Made by a program: the position numbers and the translations under genes. The notes beneath the pieces were generated by a model. That model searched no databases and was not told the origin of the DNA. It was given only the letters and a program-made list of their open reading frames with translations. DNA of 64,000 nt, from NCBI GenBank assembly GCA_013350335.1, contig CM023536.1, positions 8,080,207 to 8,144,206 on the forward strand, written 5' to 3'. The stretch's first letter is position 1, and every line of letters begins with the position of its first letter. Of this stretch, positions 1 through 11,399 are shown piece by piece. This stretch comes from Chimonanthus salicifolius (taxonomy: Eukaryota > Streptophyta > Magnoliopsida > Laurales > Calycanthaceae).

Positions 1-169
1 TTAGTTCTTTCAGCGGAGAGAGTGCAACACAAGCAAAATTGGAAATAAACAAAAATTGGTGCACAAATCATATAACTGTCGGTGCAAAAATCATTACCCT
101 TAATATCCTAAAATTATTGTGTCTTAACATAGTTCAGTCATTTTTTTTATTATTAAGATTAAAATAATA

Positions 170-408
170 CTTCCTCAATCCCAAAACGCCTGCCTCATTT
201 CAAATTTTTTTATTTCTTAAGAATCATTTTATAAAATATCATTGTCAAATGTTGATATTTTATTATTTGGACAAGTCAAAGCTTGTAAAAGAATGTCATT
301 TTCCCATCACATTAGAATGCGAATTGGAGCTGAAAATAAATGAAGTAAACAAGTAGTTTGGAACAATGTCAAAATACATATAGGACAAATATTTTGGGAC
401 AGAGGAAG
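170..408. mobile_element. Stowaway-like MITE (Tc1/mariner-derived)
   Basis: Terminal inverted repeats CTTCCTCAATCCCAAAA and TTTTGGGACAGAGGAAG match the CTCCCTCYGTCCC-type ends of plant Stowaway elements. The element is flanked by a TA dinucleotide on each side (168-169 and 409-410), as expected for this superfamily. It is 239 bp long, AT-rich, and has no coding capacity. Confidence 0.85.
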
Positions 409-410
409 TA

Positions 411-884
411 ATATTTTATGATGAACTAAAATTATCTATATGTTTTTTTATCTTTATCTTTTTCTTTTTCTTTTAAGAATTGTTGTTTCACTTATGTGAT
501 TTAGAGAGTCAAGTCGTAGTTAACGTGTTTTTCATGTCTTCTGCCATGTGATTTTTGTGAATTAGAGTCAAGTCCTGTCTGCCACAATCGACTACCATAA
601 CTTCTTCATTACTGTGTTTCTCATGTCTTCGTGTGTGTCACTTCTATGACTTAATTATAAAGAATTAAGTATTTAACTCTTTTTTTTTTTTTTCAAAAAT
701 TACAGTTTCATCTGAATATACTAATTTCACATAGTTATTGAGATTAAAATAAATTAAAATTATCTGGGTGTTTTTGATTCTCTGATGTAATTAGCCCAAT
801 TTAGTGCTTGGTCTGATTTTGATTCACCATATGGGAGATCAGCTCTAATGAAGACAATCATACATCTGTTAAATAACTAAAATA
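411..884. other. AT-rich intergenic stretch downstream of BAHD1
   Basis: No ORF, RNA gene or mobile-element end was recognised. A loosely repeated motif (tttctcatgtcttc / tttttcatgtcttc) occurs at about 530 and 618. Homology to the BAHD2 downstream region stops at about 885, so this lies outside the inverted duplication. Confidence 0.5.
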
Positions 885-983
885 CGATGTGTCTAAATTA
901 GAGATCATTATTCCCATTTTCATCTTAAGAAGTACAAGGAAAGGAAATAACTAAAATAGCAAACACCAAAATCTGAATCAACC

Positions 984-2399
984 TTATTCAGTTACGTACT
1001 GCATAAACTCCACATCGGCTTCTAAAGCGGTCATCGTATCGGATGCCAAGCACACCTCCAAGTCGACACTTCCACCGTCTTCTCGGCTGGGGAAAGCCGA
1101 CATCTTGCCGTCAAACTTGTTGGCTTGGCCACTGCGGACTGCCACCGGTCGGCCCCACCCGAAGTCATTGTCGTACATCGGAAACCGGGGAGAGCTCCCC
1201 ATTGTGATGGATGCCTCATCAAAATTTCCCAAAGGGAAGCATTTCGGCTCTCCCTCCCAATCCTTCACACCCCGGCGCACTGTAGCATCGTTGTGGGCCA
1301 TCACATTCATGTTAAGTAGGCTCGCACTCCAGCTCAGATCACATGACAGGATATCCCCCACCGAAGCAACGGTTGAGATGCTCTGGATCGCGTTGCCGAA
1401 ATATAACGGGTCAATACGTGGCTCGAGTCGGTGTCGGCAATTAACTGCCATCCGAAATGTTGTGTTGAGTGTAGCGGATAGTTCCCTCGCCCTCGTAACG
1501 GACCTCCACAGATGCGCACACAGCGACATGAAAGATGAAATCTCCACCGTCCGATCAACTCCTTTCTGGCACCTGATCTTCCAATTGTCATTACTCTGCT
1601 TGCCCAGAATCTCGGCCTCTGTTCCACTGTAATCTTTCCCGTTATCAACAGCCCCACGTCGTGAATTCCAGCCATTGGCATGGGATTTCAGCTTGAGGAT
1701 AGCCTCCCGGCTGAACCGGAAAATCCGTTCTCGGATCTGCCCGCCGGAGAATGTGACATTGGGCCCTCCCTCGGAGAATTGCAGCACCGCCTGTGATTCG
1801 CCGAAGAAGTTCCGGGTGAAGTCGGGCGTGCGCGATATCCGCTTGACAGCACCGCCAGCCTTGCAGACCTCAGCAAAGGTGTTGAAGAAGTTCCAAAAGG
1901 AAGTTCCATCAGTGACTGCATGGTTGACAGCGCAGCCGATGAATACGCCGTCGGCCAGCTCGGTGACCTGCACAGCGAGAAGGGAGTGGAAGTGGCCGTT
2001 ATAACTGATAGATCCATCAAAGGCGAAGGTGAAGAATTTCCTGAACGAGTCGGGGACGTCGACAGGGGAGAGGAGGTCATCGATAGTGACGTCACTGGCA
2101 TCGGCGTGGATAAATTCGACACCGGCATCATTGCAGGTGATGAACACATGACCTTCCGAGTCGGTGAAGAAGCGACCGGCTAATGGGGGGAAGTGAACAA
2201 GAGTGTGGGAGAGAGAGGATTTGAGAAGGGAAAGAAGAAGTTGAGAGGAGAAAGAGGGAGAGTTGAGCAAGACTCCCTTTTGAATGTATTGACATGAGAG
2301 CATTGGAAGATCAGAGACAGAGAGCTTCAGATCTTCAAGGGTTGATTTTTGAGTTGGATATATCATGCATTTGGAAACAAGTTTGGGAGAAGGAGACAT
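984..2399 (-). CDS. BAHD (HXXXD-type) acyltransferase, copy 1
   Basis: This intronless 471-residue protein has the usual BAHD length. Seen: the catalytic HAVTD motif (H160, D164) in domain 1, a YFGN motif at about 333-336, and the structural DFGWG motif at 412-416. The N-terminus (KLVSKCMIYP..., SVSDLPMLSC) resembles plant proteins annotated as uncharacterised acetyltransferase At3g50280-like. Family knowledge: BAHD enzymes are cytosolic and transfer an acyl group from acyl-CoA to an alcohol or amine, with the motif His as general base. No signal peptide or membrane segment is visible. The acyl donor and acceptor cannot be deduced. The start is set by the context gtcgtaATG shared with the other two copies. 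Relative to copy 2 it lacks seven residues near the N-terminus and has two extra short stretches, about residues 253-256 and 276-280. Nothing is broken. It lies in the left arm of the inverted duplication. Confidence 0.93.
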   Translation of the reverse strand: MSPSPKLVSKCMIYPTQKSTLEDLKLSVSDLPMLSCQYIQKGVLLNSPSFSSQLLLSLLKSSLSHTLVHFPPLAGRFFTDSEGHVFITCNDAGVEFIHADASDVTIDDLLSPVDVPDSFRKFFTFAFDGSISYNGHFHSLLAVQVTELADGVFIGCAVNHAVTDGTSFWNFFNTFAEVCKAGGAVKRISRTPDFTRNFFGESQAVLQFSEGGPNVTFSGGQIRERIFRFSREAILKLKSHANGWNSRRGAVDNGKDYSGTEAEILGKQSNDNWKIRCQKGVDRTVEISSFMSLCAHLWRSVTRARELSATLNTTFRMAVNCRHRLEPRIDPLYFGNAIQSISTVASVGDILSCDLSWSASLLNMNVMAHNDATVRRGVKDWEGEPKCFPLGNFDEASITMGSSPRFPMYDNDFGWGRPVAVRSGQANKFDGKMSAFPSREDGGSVDLEVCLASDTMTALEADVEFMQYVTE

Positions 2400-2528
2400 T
2401 ACGACAACTCACTCACTCTCAATCTTTTGAAGAGAAAATTAATGAAGAAGACAAGTCTGGTAATCAGAAACTCGTTCTAATCATTAAAATCCCATGTTAC
2501 TTTGGTGGGAGTGAGAGGATGGAGAGGG

Positions 2529-2537
2529 ATATATAAA
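2529..2537 (-). promoter_or_regulatory. TATA box of BAHD1
   Basis: On the minus strand it reads tttatatat within ctctttatatatccctctcc, about 130 bp before the ATG. The same block precedes BAHD2 and, modified, BAHD3. Similarity to BAHD3 continues upstream to about 2740 and, past the MITE, to about 3130. Confidence 0.7.
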
Positions 2538-2748
2538 GAGAAGGAGAGTGAGTTGAGTTCATGCACTTGGGAGATTCTACTGCTTGAAGTTGGTGGCTTG
2601 GGTTTCTCATTTAGGAGGTTTTGCTCAGCTTTAATCACTATTATTTGATGCTTTCTCATTTAGCGGCCACTTCACATGTGGCTTTTGCCTCTTTAGTTAA
2701 TACTTTGGCCTTTATTCAATGCTGAGATTGAGTCTGCCATTCTCAATT

Positions 2749-3066
2749 TAGGGCTGCAACTCGGGTCGGGTATATGGAACCCGACCCGAGTTCTCAACCC
2801 AAATCTCACAACCTGACCCGACCCAAATTCTGACCCGACCTGCATTTTGAACTCATTTTAGACTAATTTTAGCAGGGTCGAGTCAGGTCAGGTTGGGTTA
2901 AGTTATAAAATCCTCAACCCGACCCGACCCGACCCGAATTTCATGCGGATTTTTATCTTCTCAACCCGACCCGACCCATTGACCCGAAATTCTCAACCGT
3001 ACCCGCATGATTTCTCGGGTCGGGTCATGCAGGTCGGGCCAAAACCCGACTCGAGTTGCATCCCTA
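2749..3066. mobile_element. hAT-like MITE, family A (CCCGACCCG-rich), copy A1
   Basis: Ends read TAGGGCTGCAACTCGGG and, in reverse complement, TAGGGATGCAACTCGAG. The interior is full of CCCGACCC/GGGTCGGGT words and reads like an imperfect foldback. It interrupts the distal BAHD1 promoter, whose two halves resemble the uninterrupted BAHD3 upstream region (63220-63300). A clean 8-bp target duplication is not visible at this copy. Confidence 0.65.
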
Positions 3067-3535
3067 GCCATTGACGTACTCCATTTTCGGCTAACTTGAC
3101 ATCTTTCAGTCAAGTTAAAATAAATTATATTTTATATTAAATTAGATTCTAACCAACTTTATAAAATTTAATAACTAATTATTTATATAAGAAAATGAAA
3201 ATTGTTCATAAAGCGATATAATTGAGATTAAATAGAATATATAATTAAAGTAGTATTTTTTAATTATTGATCCGAAAGTTTTGTGGGCTAGGTATTTTAT
3301 TTTTAACTTTTTACTTTATTTTAAGTATTTTTTTTTTTGGAAATCAAGCCTAAAAAAGGTCAAGCTGATTTTTGGGACGGTTGAGTTTTGCAATTTAAAT
3401 TATCAATTTTTGGGCTAAATAGATGTTTCACTCATTTATTTTGCATCAAGAATAAATGTATTGGTGCACCAATCACCTTAATGGCTATCTCAAAGCCCCT
3501 TTCTTGTAACTGGCGGTTAAGGATCCTTACGGAGA
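3067..3535. other. AT-rich DNA with possible LINE 3' end remnant
   Basis: The first about 65 bp continue the BAHD promoter homology (aacttgac hairpin). The rest is AT-rich without genes. About 3480-3540 and 7061-7300 form one sequence once the LTR element at 3541-7060 is removed. Confidence 0.45.
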
Positions 3536-3540
3536 CTTCA

Positions 3541-4438
3541 TGACGCAGCAGGGATTGGGTTAAAGGAATTTAGAATGGGTCAATGATAATTAAATGGTAG
3601 TTTGGTAATTAAGAAAGGTAAAAGATTGATGGGGTTAAGTCTTGTTTAATGATGGTGAAGTTGGGTTGGTCAAAGATGTGGGCTAGTTGGTGGGACATTA
3701 ATGAATGTGGAATAAAATAATATGGGAATAAAGATAGAAAGAAAAGAAAGGGGTATGGGTCTCTATTGGTGAACAGAGAATGTGATCAACGATAAAAGGT
3801 TTGGGCGTCTGGAAGTAGAAGCTTGTGGACGGCGAAGGTGAAGTTGAAGGTGAAGGAAAGGCTAAGAAGTAGCAGCGGAAGGGATGATGGATAGAATGGA
3901 ATCAAATCTGGCCGTGTAGGGGAACGACTGTTTTAGGCGTGACGGTCATGGAGGGATACCTGGGATTAGATGTGGGTTGCAGGTTGAAGGAAACAGCAAC
4001 ATGGTGGTGTGGCGGTGTCGGATGCAGCATAACGAGGGAAATAGTGAAGAAGAGAGAGAATGGAAAGAATATTAAAGAAATAGAAGAAGGTAGCAGAAGA
4101 TGCGGAAGAAAGGAGAGTAAACCCGAATCGACGGGAGAAAGAAGAAGATACAGGGTAAAACCCAAATCAAATATTATTCATCAAAATCTCTCTATTACAA
4201 TGCTAGAGAGGGGTTTTCATAAAAACCCAAAACTAAAAATAGCAATAAAAATAAAAACGAAAATAAAAGAAATAGTATCCTAAAAGAAATAGAAATAGTA
4301 TCCTAAACGAAATAGAAAGGAGAAGAAATCAGGAAATCCCGAGAGTTGTAGTCGGCATGCTTCTTCGTCGGTGAGAAAAACCAGGATGGAAATCTTCCAT
4401 CGTTGGCATGGTTTGGTTTGGACACGTGTGCTACATCA
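3541..4438 (-). repeat. 3' LTR of the gypsy element
   Basis: 898 bp; TG...CA ends. It is the left copy on the plus strand but the 3' LTR in element orientation. The repeated short ORFs seen in both LTRs (3902-4165 and 6572-6790, minus) are non-identical and judged not to be genes. Confidence 0.88.
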
Positions 4439-6079
4439 ATCTCCCCTGGTTGAAAAAAGGACTCGTCCTTGAGTCAACAAGATATCAAACTTGGATTTGA
4501 CTACAAGGAATTGTTCTTTCTTCTCGAGTTTCGGCAGACGACGTTCCTTCCCTCGCATTGGAGTGAGGACGATTTGCACTCCATCTTTGTAAAAGCTGAT
4601 GGTATTTGTACGACCTTTGTGAATATAATCAACATGGTGTTGCCATGGTCGTCCAAGAATCATGTGACTCACATCCATGTGTACGACGTCAAAAAGGACT
4701 TGATCTGTGTAGTCCTAACCAATAGAGAAGGAGACGAGGCACTGCTTCGTAACTTTTGGTTCTTCCACACTTCTAATCCATCCACAATGAGGTAGGGAGA
4801 TGGATGTTCTTGAGTCGGCAAATTCAACTTATTTACCACCACTTGGGACACGAGGTTCTTAATGCTTCTACTATCGATGATGAGATCACAAACCATTTGG
4901 TTGACCATGCATTGGGTTCTAAAGATGTCGATTGACTGCTTTTGATTAGTAGACATCTCTTGAACCACTAAGGCATGTCATTTGTCTCCATATTCGATAA
5001 TATCTTCCTCACCATCATCAATGTCTTCCACTTGACCTTCCACTGTTGGATGTTTGGTTGTGAGGGCAACTGGTTGACGCCGAGGGCACTGGTTAGAGTG
5101 ATGCCTTGCTACTCCACAACGAAAGCACTTTCCAGGCATTAGATTAGCGTATGAGTTGTTTTTCCATGTGTCTTTGTCGTAAAAAACCCTTAGTGGCGCA
5201 ATTGTTGGCGTTGGGAGTATGCCCGGTAGAGGAAGTATACCCTATTGAGAATCCTGCTTTGAAGCTGGTATGGGAGTCGAAGAAGTCGATGGTAGGGTGT
5301 GCTTAGCCATTGATGCATTCCTTCCTCCTGAATGATCATTCTGACTTTCAGTTGTCGTGGCCAACTGAACTGCCTTGCTCAAGGTGTGAACAGGCTGATA
5401 CATGAAGCAATCGCGGAGTGAAACGCGAAGACCACCCAAGAATCGTGAGACTTGTTGGGCCTTAGTCTCAGGCAAGTCAGCTCTGGCAGGAAGGCGATAG
5501 AACTCTTCTGCGTAGTCACAAACTGCACGATTACCCTAACGACAATTCTGATACTGCTCGAAAAGAACTTGTTCATAATTAACAGGAAGGAAGCGAGTCC
5601 GCAGTAGCTCTCTCATTCGTGTCCATGAATTGATAGGACGCTTCTCATGTCGCTTTGGGGCGGCTTGTAGCTGTTGCCACCATGCGGATGCTCCGCCCTT
5701 GAGTTGGTAGGCTACTAGGTTTACTTTCTGCGCCTCATCGATTTCCATGCAATCGAAGAAGAGTTCGACCTCTGAGAGCCAGTCGAGGAAGCCTTCGACA
5801 TGTAGTTGACCATTGAAAGATGGTAAGTCCATCTTTGGACGGTATTTTTTTATTAGTGTTATTGTTCGGAGGCTCACGGTTGTCTACTGACTCCTCATCG
5901 TTAGATTCATACTCGGGTCGAACTGGGGGTCTCCTACGATGATTGTCACGATCACGTCGATTGTCGCGGTTGAGGAGTTGTTGCATCATCACTCGCAAAT
6001 CTTCGATGGAGTGTTGAACTGTACTCATCTCAGCTCTGGTGACACGTTGATTTTCTTCAGGATTGGTATTGGCAGCCAT
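4436..6079 (-). pseudogene. Decayed gag-protease of the gypsy element
   Basis: Read on the minus strand from ATG at 6079. An N-terminal region (MAANTNPEEN...) is followed by a retrotransposon gag domain (DLPSFNGQLHVEGFLDWL, about 5770-5830). Next come a CX2CX4HX4C zinc knuckle (CFRCGVARHHSNQC, 5086-5127) and a retropepsin-like domain (about 4660-4960). Family knowledge: gag packages the RNA and the protease matures the polyprotein. Damage seen: a frameshift near the T-run at 5843-5852, an in-frame TAG near 5535 (after QNCR), and an Arg in the protease site at 4864-4875 (DSRS where DSGS is usual). These make the copy non-functional. The reading frame ends at the LTR border, leaving no room for RT or integrase. 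Confidence 0.85.
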
Positions 6080-6129
6080 GGATCTTTTGGGTTTTTTTAT
6101 TTTTTTGAATCAAGGCTCTGAATACTACT

Positions 6130-7060
6130 TGACGCAGCGGGGATCGGGTTAAAGGAATTTTGATGTGGCTAAATGGATTAAATGGGTCAATGATAATTAA
6201 ATGGTAGTTTGGCAATTAAGAAAGGTAAAAGATTGATGGGGTTAAGGCTTGTTTAACGATGGTGAAGTTGGGTTGGTCAAAGATGTGGGCTGGTTGGTGG
6301 GACATTAATGAATGTGGAATAAAATAATATGGGAATAAAGATAGAAAGAAAAGAAAGGGATATGGGTCTCTGTTGGTGAACAGAGAATGGGATCAACGAT
6401 GAAAGGTTTTGGCGTCTGGAAGTAGAAGCTTGTGGACGGTGAAGGTGAAGTTGAAGGTGAAGGAAAGGCTAAGAAGTAACGGCGGAAGGGATGATGGATA
6501 GAATGGAATCAGATCTGGCCGTGTAGGGGAATGGCTGTTCAGGCGTGACGGTGATGGAGGGATACCTGGGATTAGATGTGGGTTGCAGGTTGAAGGAAAC
6601 AGCAGCGTGGTGGTGTGGCGGTGTCGGATGCAGTAGAACGAGGGAAAGAGTGAAGAAGAGAGAGAATGGAAAGAAGATTAAAGAAATAGAAGAAGAAGAT
6701 AGAATTAGAAGAAGGTAGCAGAAGATGCAGAAGAAAGGAGATTAAATCCGAATCGACGGGAGAAAGAAGAAGATACAGGGTAAAACCCAAATTAAATATT
6801 ATTTATCAAAATCTCTCTATTACAAAGCTAGAGAGGGGTTTTATAAATATCCAAAACTAAAAATAGCAATAAAAATAAAAACGAAAATAAAAGAAATAGT
6901 ATCCTAAAAGAAATAGAAACAGTATCCTAAACGAAATAGAAAGGAGAAGAAATCGAGAAATCCCGAGAGTTGTTCAATCTGCTTCTTCGTCGGTGAGAAA
7001 AATCAGGACGGAAATCTTCCATCGCTGGCTTGGTTTGGTTTGGACACGTGTGCTACATCA
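6130..7060 (-). repeat. 5' LTR of the gypsy element
   Basis: 931 bp; the partner of 3541-4438. Length differences come from a small insertion near 6165-6185 and a local duplication of a gaagaag-type stretch near 6700. Confidence 0.88.
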
Positions 7061-7065
7061 CTTCA

Positions 7066-7305
7066 TGATTGGATTAACACCTCTCATAATCCAATTATAT
7101 CTTTTTTGGGTTCTGGTGTGTTTTCTAACTTGTAAATGTGGGCTCTGCCCCTTTATTTGCACGTGATTTTTTGGGTTTCTTGGCCCGGAATGTGGGCGTT
7201 TTGTTGTTTTTATTCTTTGCACCATCATGTGGTGTGTTCTGTATATTTGGAAATGTTTTCCCTCTCTTTGAATGATATCGTACCCTTCGTTAAAAAATAT
7301 ATATA
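7066..7305 (+). mobile_element. LINE-type 3' end remnant
   Basis: T/G-rich 3' untranslated-like sequence with gggtttcttggcccggaatg and a terminal ctctttgaatgatatcgtac followed by an A-rich tail (about 7290-7310). The same kind of tail appears at 58590-58935 (plus) and, inverted, at 60430-60560. The gypsy element inserted into this remnant. Confidence 0.5.
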
Positions 7306-7361
7306 TTAAATATATCTTTTTTATCCACTTATTATCATCTAAATTATATAAAGGGGATTGG

Positions 7362-7548
7362 CCTCACGGTCAAGATGCATGTCTTATAAAGCAGATTCTT
7401 GAGTTTGATTCACGCTTAACTCCAACGGGCCACTTCTTGTATACTTAACCAGTGTGTGTGTGGATTGAGAGGTTTACACAAATCCGTGAGATTAGTCGCA
7501 CCTCCAATGTAGGGTGGAATACCCATGTTATCCCAAAAAAATTATTTA
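7362..7548 (+). mobile_element. tRNA-derived SINE, family S2 variant
   Basis: The head contains a tRNA-like A box (ttggcctcacggtcaag) and a degenerate B box (gagtttgattcacgc). A body aacgggccacttcttgtata and an A-rich end follow. The equivalent copy in the right arm is at about 43545-43675, so this insertion predates the inverted duplication. Confidence 0.6.
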
Positions 7549-7677
7549 AAGGTAGTATGGTATCGTATGCATCAGTATTTTTTGTGTGTGGATATTAAAT
7601 GAGAATTGTCTTTTTTAAATATAATATGTTGTTATGCATAATACATTGACCTTCAAAAATAATTAATTATCTTTTGG

Positions 7678-7775
7678 ATTTACGTATGGGAACCTCAGAT
7701 ATAGTCCTACTAAAACTCTCATGGGTGATTCCACTCCCCCTAGGGCATAACGAAGGTTGGGCCATAAGTATTTAT
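7678..7775 (-). mobile_element. SINE family S1 fragment
   Basis: It resembles the S1 tail in reverse complement (cctagggcataacgaaggttgggccat). It is absent at the matching place in the right arm (near 43380), so it arrived after the duplication or was lost there. Confidence 0.5.
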
Positions 7776-9929
7776 ATGTTTTTCTCAAAAGGACTACTCT
7801 CCGTTGAATTTATCAATTATAAGTAGATGGGAAGATTTACATATTTTTGAGGATTATTCAGATAAGACATTTGAACATTTTAATTAATAAGATAGGGGGA
7901 AATGTTGTTTTTAAGTGACGTGAGTTAGTCAAGTCTCTACAGTAGAAATCGTTTAATGATGGGCAAAATGATTGGGGTTCATTTACAAGTAGCTCGTGTC
8001 AAAGGATTCAATGAATCATTCATCTAATCATTCTTTTAGGGTCTGCTGTACAGATTAGAGAAGACAGATGCATTGACACAAGCCAATGAACGTCCCACTA
8101 CTAAACTAAGTCAATACCATACAATGACAAGTGGCGTTTTGGGGAGGAAGAATTATTCCTCCTACATGAATTCTTCAAATAAAACAAAAACGAGGGTGGA
8201 GAATTTTTAGATGGCTTATATTTTAAATCAAAATTTAATAACATAATTATTATCATTTCAAATAAAATCTTTAATAAAACTTTTATTCTTTTAAATATAT
8301 ATTTTGTTTTTAACTATACCTATTGGATAATATTTAAGACGATTTAAAAAATTTTAAGGTATTAGGATTTCCAAAAGTTTATTTGGCTTAAGATTTCTAC
8401 AATCCATTTTATTTGGTTTGGTATTGCTATATGATAATCCTTTTGAATACTTCTTGAAATCCATTTCATATAACTTGGTGTGGTAATTGAGTGATGGATA
8501 CATGACTGTATGATTTGATATAAGGTGGTGAAGTTCCTTGAAGAATTTTTAAGAAGAAAAGAAAAGCTTCCTCTAAAGAGAATAGCGCCGAATTTTTAAG
8601 AACAAAGAGGTAATGGAGCCTAGTCAAGATTTATAATGGAGTTAGGTATCTCAGATAAGATACTGAGAATACTTGTGATAAAATAGAGCTAAGACCTTAT
8701 ACGGTAGGATAACATGTAAATTAGCTGCTAAAAAAGTTGCATTTGACTGTGGATCAAAAGATGCACCCAACTAAGGTTGGATACCAGTCTCAATTCTGAT
8801 TGGAACCTTGACCATTGTTAGGTTCTGTAGAGCCTAAACTAAGATGTACCTTACAAGTCAAGTCCAAATTTTTTAGAGGGCAATTTTATAATTTTCATAT
8901 TACATTTTTTATAAGCTCTAATTGAGGTAATATATAATGTCTCTTTTCGTGAGAGAGAGTGAGAGCGAAAATTGCAACGAGGGTCACAATCATCTCTTCT
9001 TCATTTTTTGCCTTTGATCATAATAGATCTGATTTGAACCCATAGACGTACCAGAACAGAACCATTTAAAAACTCTATGTCCCCTAGTGTGATTGATCTG
9101 TGATTTCTAATTTTTTTATTATTGTTTGTGCACTTTTATTCTCAACAACCCTTACATTGCCCACGTTGGTTGCAATAGTGCCCATATGAGCTGATACTTA
9201 CTACATGAAAGATCAATTAAAAAAATCTTTTTAGTAGCTTCCATCCTCTCTTTCTATATTGTTTTATTGATCTGTTTTCTAACTCATTCTATTTGAAGAA
9301 TGAATTTGATAGGATGATATTAGCACGAGAACAAACATTTAAGAGGTTGTTTAGTAAAATTTATGAAGAATGATCATCTACTAAGAATTATCAAACTTCT
9401 AGTCTAACAATAACAACTTATAAGAAAGAATTAAAAAAAATATATTAGTTGATGGCCATTTACCACATTAGTCATGCGGTTTTACGGTGGGGAAAAAAAT
9501 CGATCCGCTGATACAGGTGGCCGCTACACCCATTTCATTAAAAATCTAGTAATTTATGTGAAGTTACTTTATTTCTCCTTAAAATATGATCATTTTGAGT
9601 TATTTTTATCATTTTTATTTTATGTTTGACTCATAAATAATCTCAAATTCAATAATAAAGTGTGGATAAATTTTCTACTTCAAAGATGAATGACAGAAAC
9701 CATGATTTGGGTGGATCTAGATTTATAAAAATAAAGATGATTGACACAATTTTCCTTTTTGTTTTAATTCCTTAGTATAAATTTAAATACTATTTATAGT
9801 AGATCTAAACATAGTAATTGTAATTTACTTCATATTCTACTTCAAAATTCCATGTAAATCAAAAGTCTCTTCTAGAGCATCTTGAGAATCACCATGGATA
9901 ATGAGATATTCGCGGTCGAAGTTTCAAAA

Positions 9930-10390
9930 AATAAAAACTCAAATTTTGACTGTGATTTCAGAAGAGTAAACGATGTCGAAACACCTGTAAAGGTTTGGGT
10001 CATTCATACTGATTGAGCGCCTGAACATTCCATCGCATAGATCTCTGTGTCCTCTTTCCAACGCCTCTGTGATCACCTCAATCAGAGTCGGTATGACAAA
10101 GTTATGCCCATTTTATTAGAGGCACTATGTTCGATGAGTACTTTGACGTTTGATAATCCAAATTTGATTATGACTATGCATGTAGATCCTCCTGGATCAG
10201 AAAGATCTAATGAAGAACTCGAACTTAGAAGGTGTGGATCTCACGAAATGGGCAAAAATCGCTTCAAATTGAACTCGAAATAGCTGAGAATGAGGTTTCT
10301 TTTTTCTCTCAAAATACCATCCCTCCTAAGTTGTTCCTACTGATGAATGAAAAAAAAAAACGACATTAAAAACATGGTGGGGCCATTACG
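9930..10390. other. Left-arm-specific segment
   Basis: About 430 bp without counterpart in the right arm. It contains an open frame of 78 codons (10047-10283) with no recognisable domain. The surrounding wording (ttccaacgcctctgtgatc) looks like LTR sequence, so a gene is not claimed. The segment is either an insertion here or a deletion on the right. Confidence 0.4.
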
Positions 10391-10394
10391 GGCA

Positions 10395-10590
10395 TTGATT
10401 TTTTTTTTCAACGTTATAGACACCGTATTGACTGATACAGGTCGCAACAGTACGACTGATACTGTGTTCGTATTGCCTGAGAATTTGCAGGCTGATACGC
10501 AACGCATCGTATTTGCAGTTGCGTATTGACCTACAAATTCCCGCTATATATTGACTGATACGCAACTTATCGATGGATACTTAGACCTAC
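10395..10590. repeat. Palindrome-rich GATACGCAACGCATCGTAT repeat, left copy
   Basis: Repeated complementary words such as gtattgactgatac, gatacgcaac and gttgcgtattgacc alternate over about 170 bp. The copy in the right arm is at about 41160-41300. The organisation resembles the GATATCGGCC MITEs elsewhere in the window, but the ends were not resolved. Confidence 0.5.
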
Positions 10591-11399
10591 GGTTTCACCA
10601 AATAGAATTCGTTTTTGGATTCAAGAACATCCGAACCTATTGCTCATTCTTCTTCTTCTTCTTTTTTCCCATTTTGTGTATTAGCTCCGAATGGTTTGTT
10701 GGGTACTTGTAGAAATGGCAAAAAGGCTTTTTATTTGAAATTAAGTTAGCAAAATATTTTACAAATTAAAAATGCCTTTTGATCCTTTTTTTTTTTTCAC
10801 TATAAACTAGTTCGATATGTTGACTATGATTCTTGAGAGTTTCAGAAATGTGTTCTCTCTTTAGAGATTTGAAAGACTCTTATCCTCCACTAAGTGAGTT
10901 GGTGCATTCAACCCACTAGACACCCCTAAGTGGAATACAATTGCACTTATTATTAGGCACCTTTCTTGTCCTATTCTCCAGTGGCATAAAAACATGGCAT
11001 TAAGGATTATCATACATTTTCATGTTTGGCTGCTTCAAACAAATTTCTCAAACAAGTTCTTCACTCAAATCTTCTTTGTTATCATTGTGCCATTGATCTT
11101 GAGGTCTTGTTTGCTACTTTTCTTAAGTTAGAGGACAATCAACTCGTTCTTCTTTTTCTTGAAAAGTATCTTTCACCTTTTGACTTTTATTAAATTTATT
11201 AATTCTGGACTCTATTTTGTAATGTTGTTAAAGTTGATTCAGCAATCTATGTCAACGCTTAGAATTAGTTTTGATTAATGGAAAAACAGGATATGAAAAA
11301 TTGTAGAGTTAAATATTATAAAAGATAGTTTTATAAACTTGTGATGTATTTGATTCATTAAAACACACAAATATGAATGACTTCATATACCTAAGTCAT

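Larger units (their letters stand above)
3541..7060 (-). mobile_element. Non-autonomous Ty3/gypsy-type LTR retrotransposon (gag-protease only)
   Basis: Two long direct repeats, 3541-4438 and 6130-7060, begin TGACGCAGC and end GCTACATCA (TG...CA). They flank a 1.69-kb interior. A perfect 5-bp target duplication CTTCA lies at 3536-3540 and 7061-7065. The element runs on the minus strand: next to the right LTR is a degenerate initiator-Met tRNA primer site (gtattcagagcc, minus), and next to the left LTR a purine-rich ccaggggagat tract. The interior holds only gag and protease; no reverse transcriptase, RNase H or integrase is found. The LTRs look very similar, apart from a few small indels including a short local duplication near 6700, so insertion is fairly recent. 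It would depend on enzymes from another element. Confidence 0.9.

Noticed and set aside
1105..1632. 175-codon ORF antisense to BAHD1 (and 171 codons at 45113-45628 antisense to BAHD2)
   Set aside because: They mirror the GC-rich coding strand of the BAHD genes, have no domain, and are explained by low stop frequency on the complement.
3902..4165. ORF repeated in both gypsy LTRs (also 6572-6790)
   Set aside because: The two versions diverge by frameshift and begin or end differently; repetition only reflects LTR identity.
10047..10283. 78-codon ORF in the left arm
   Set aside because: Absent from the right arm, no domain, sequence style of an LTR; not supported as a gene.
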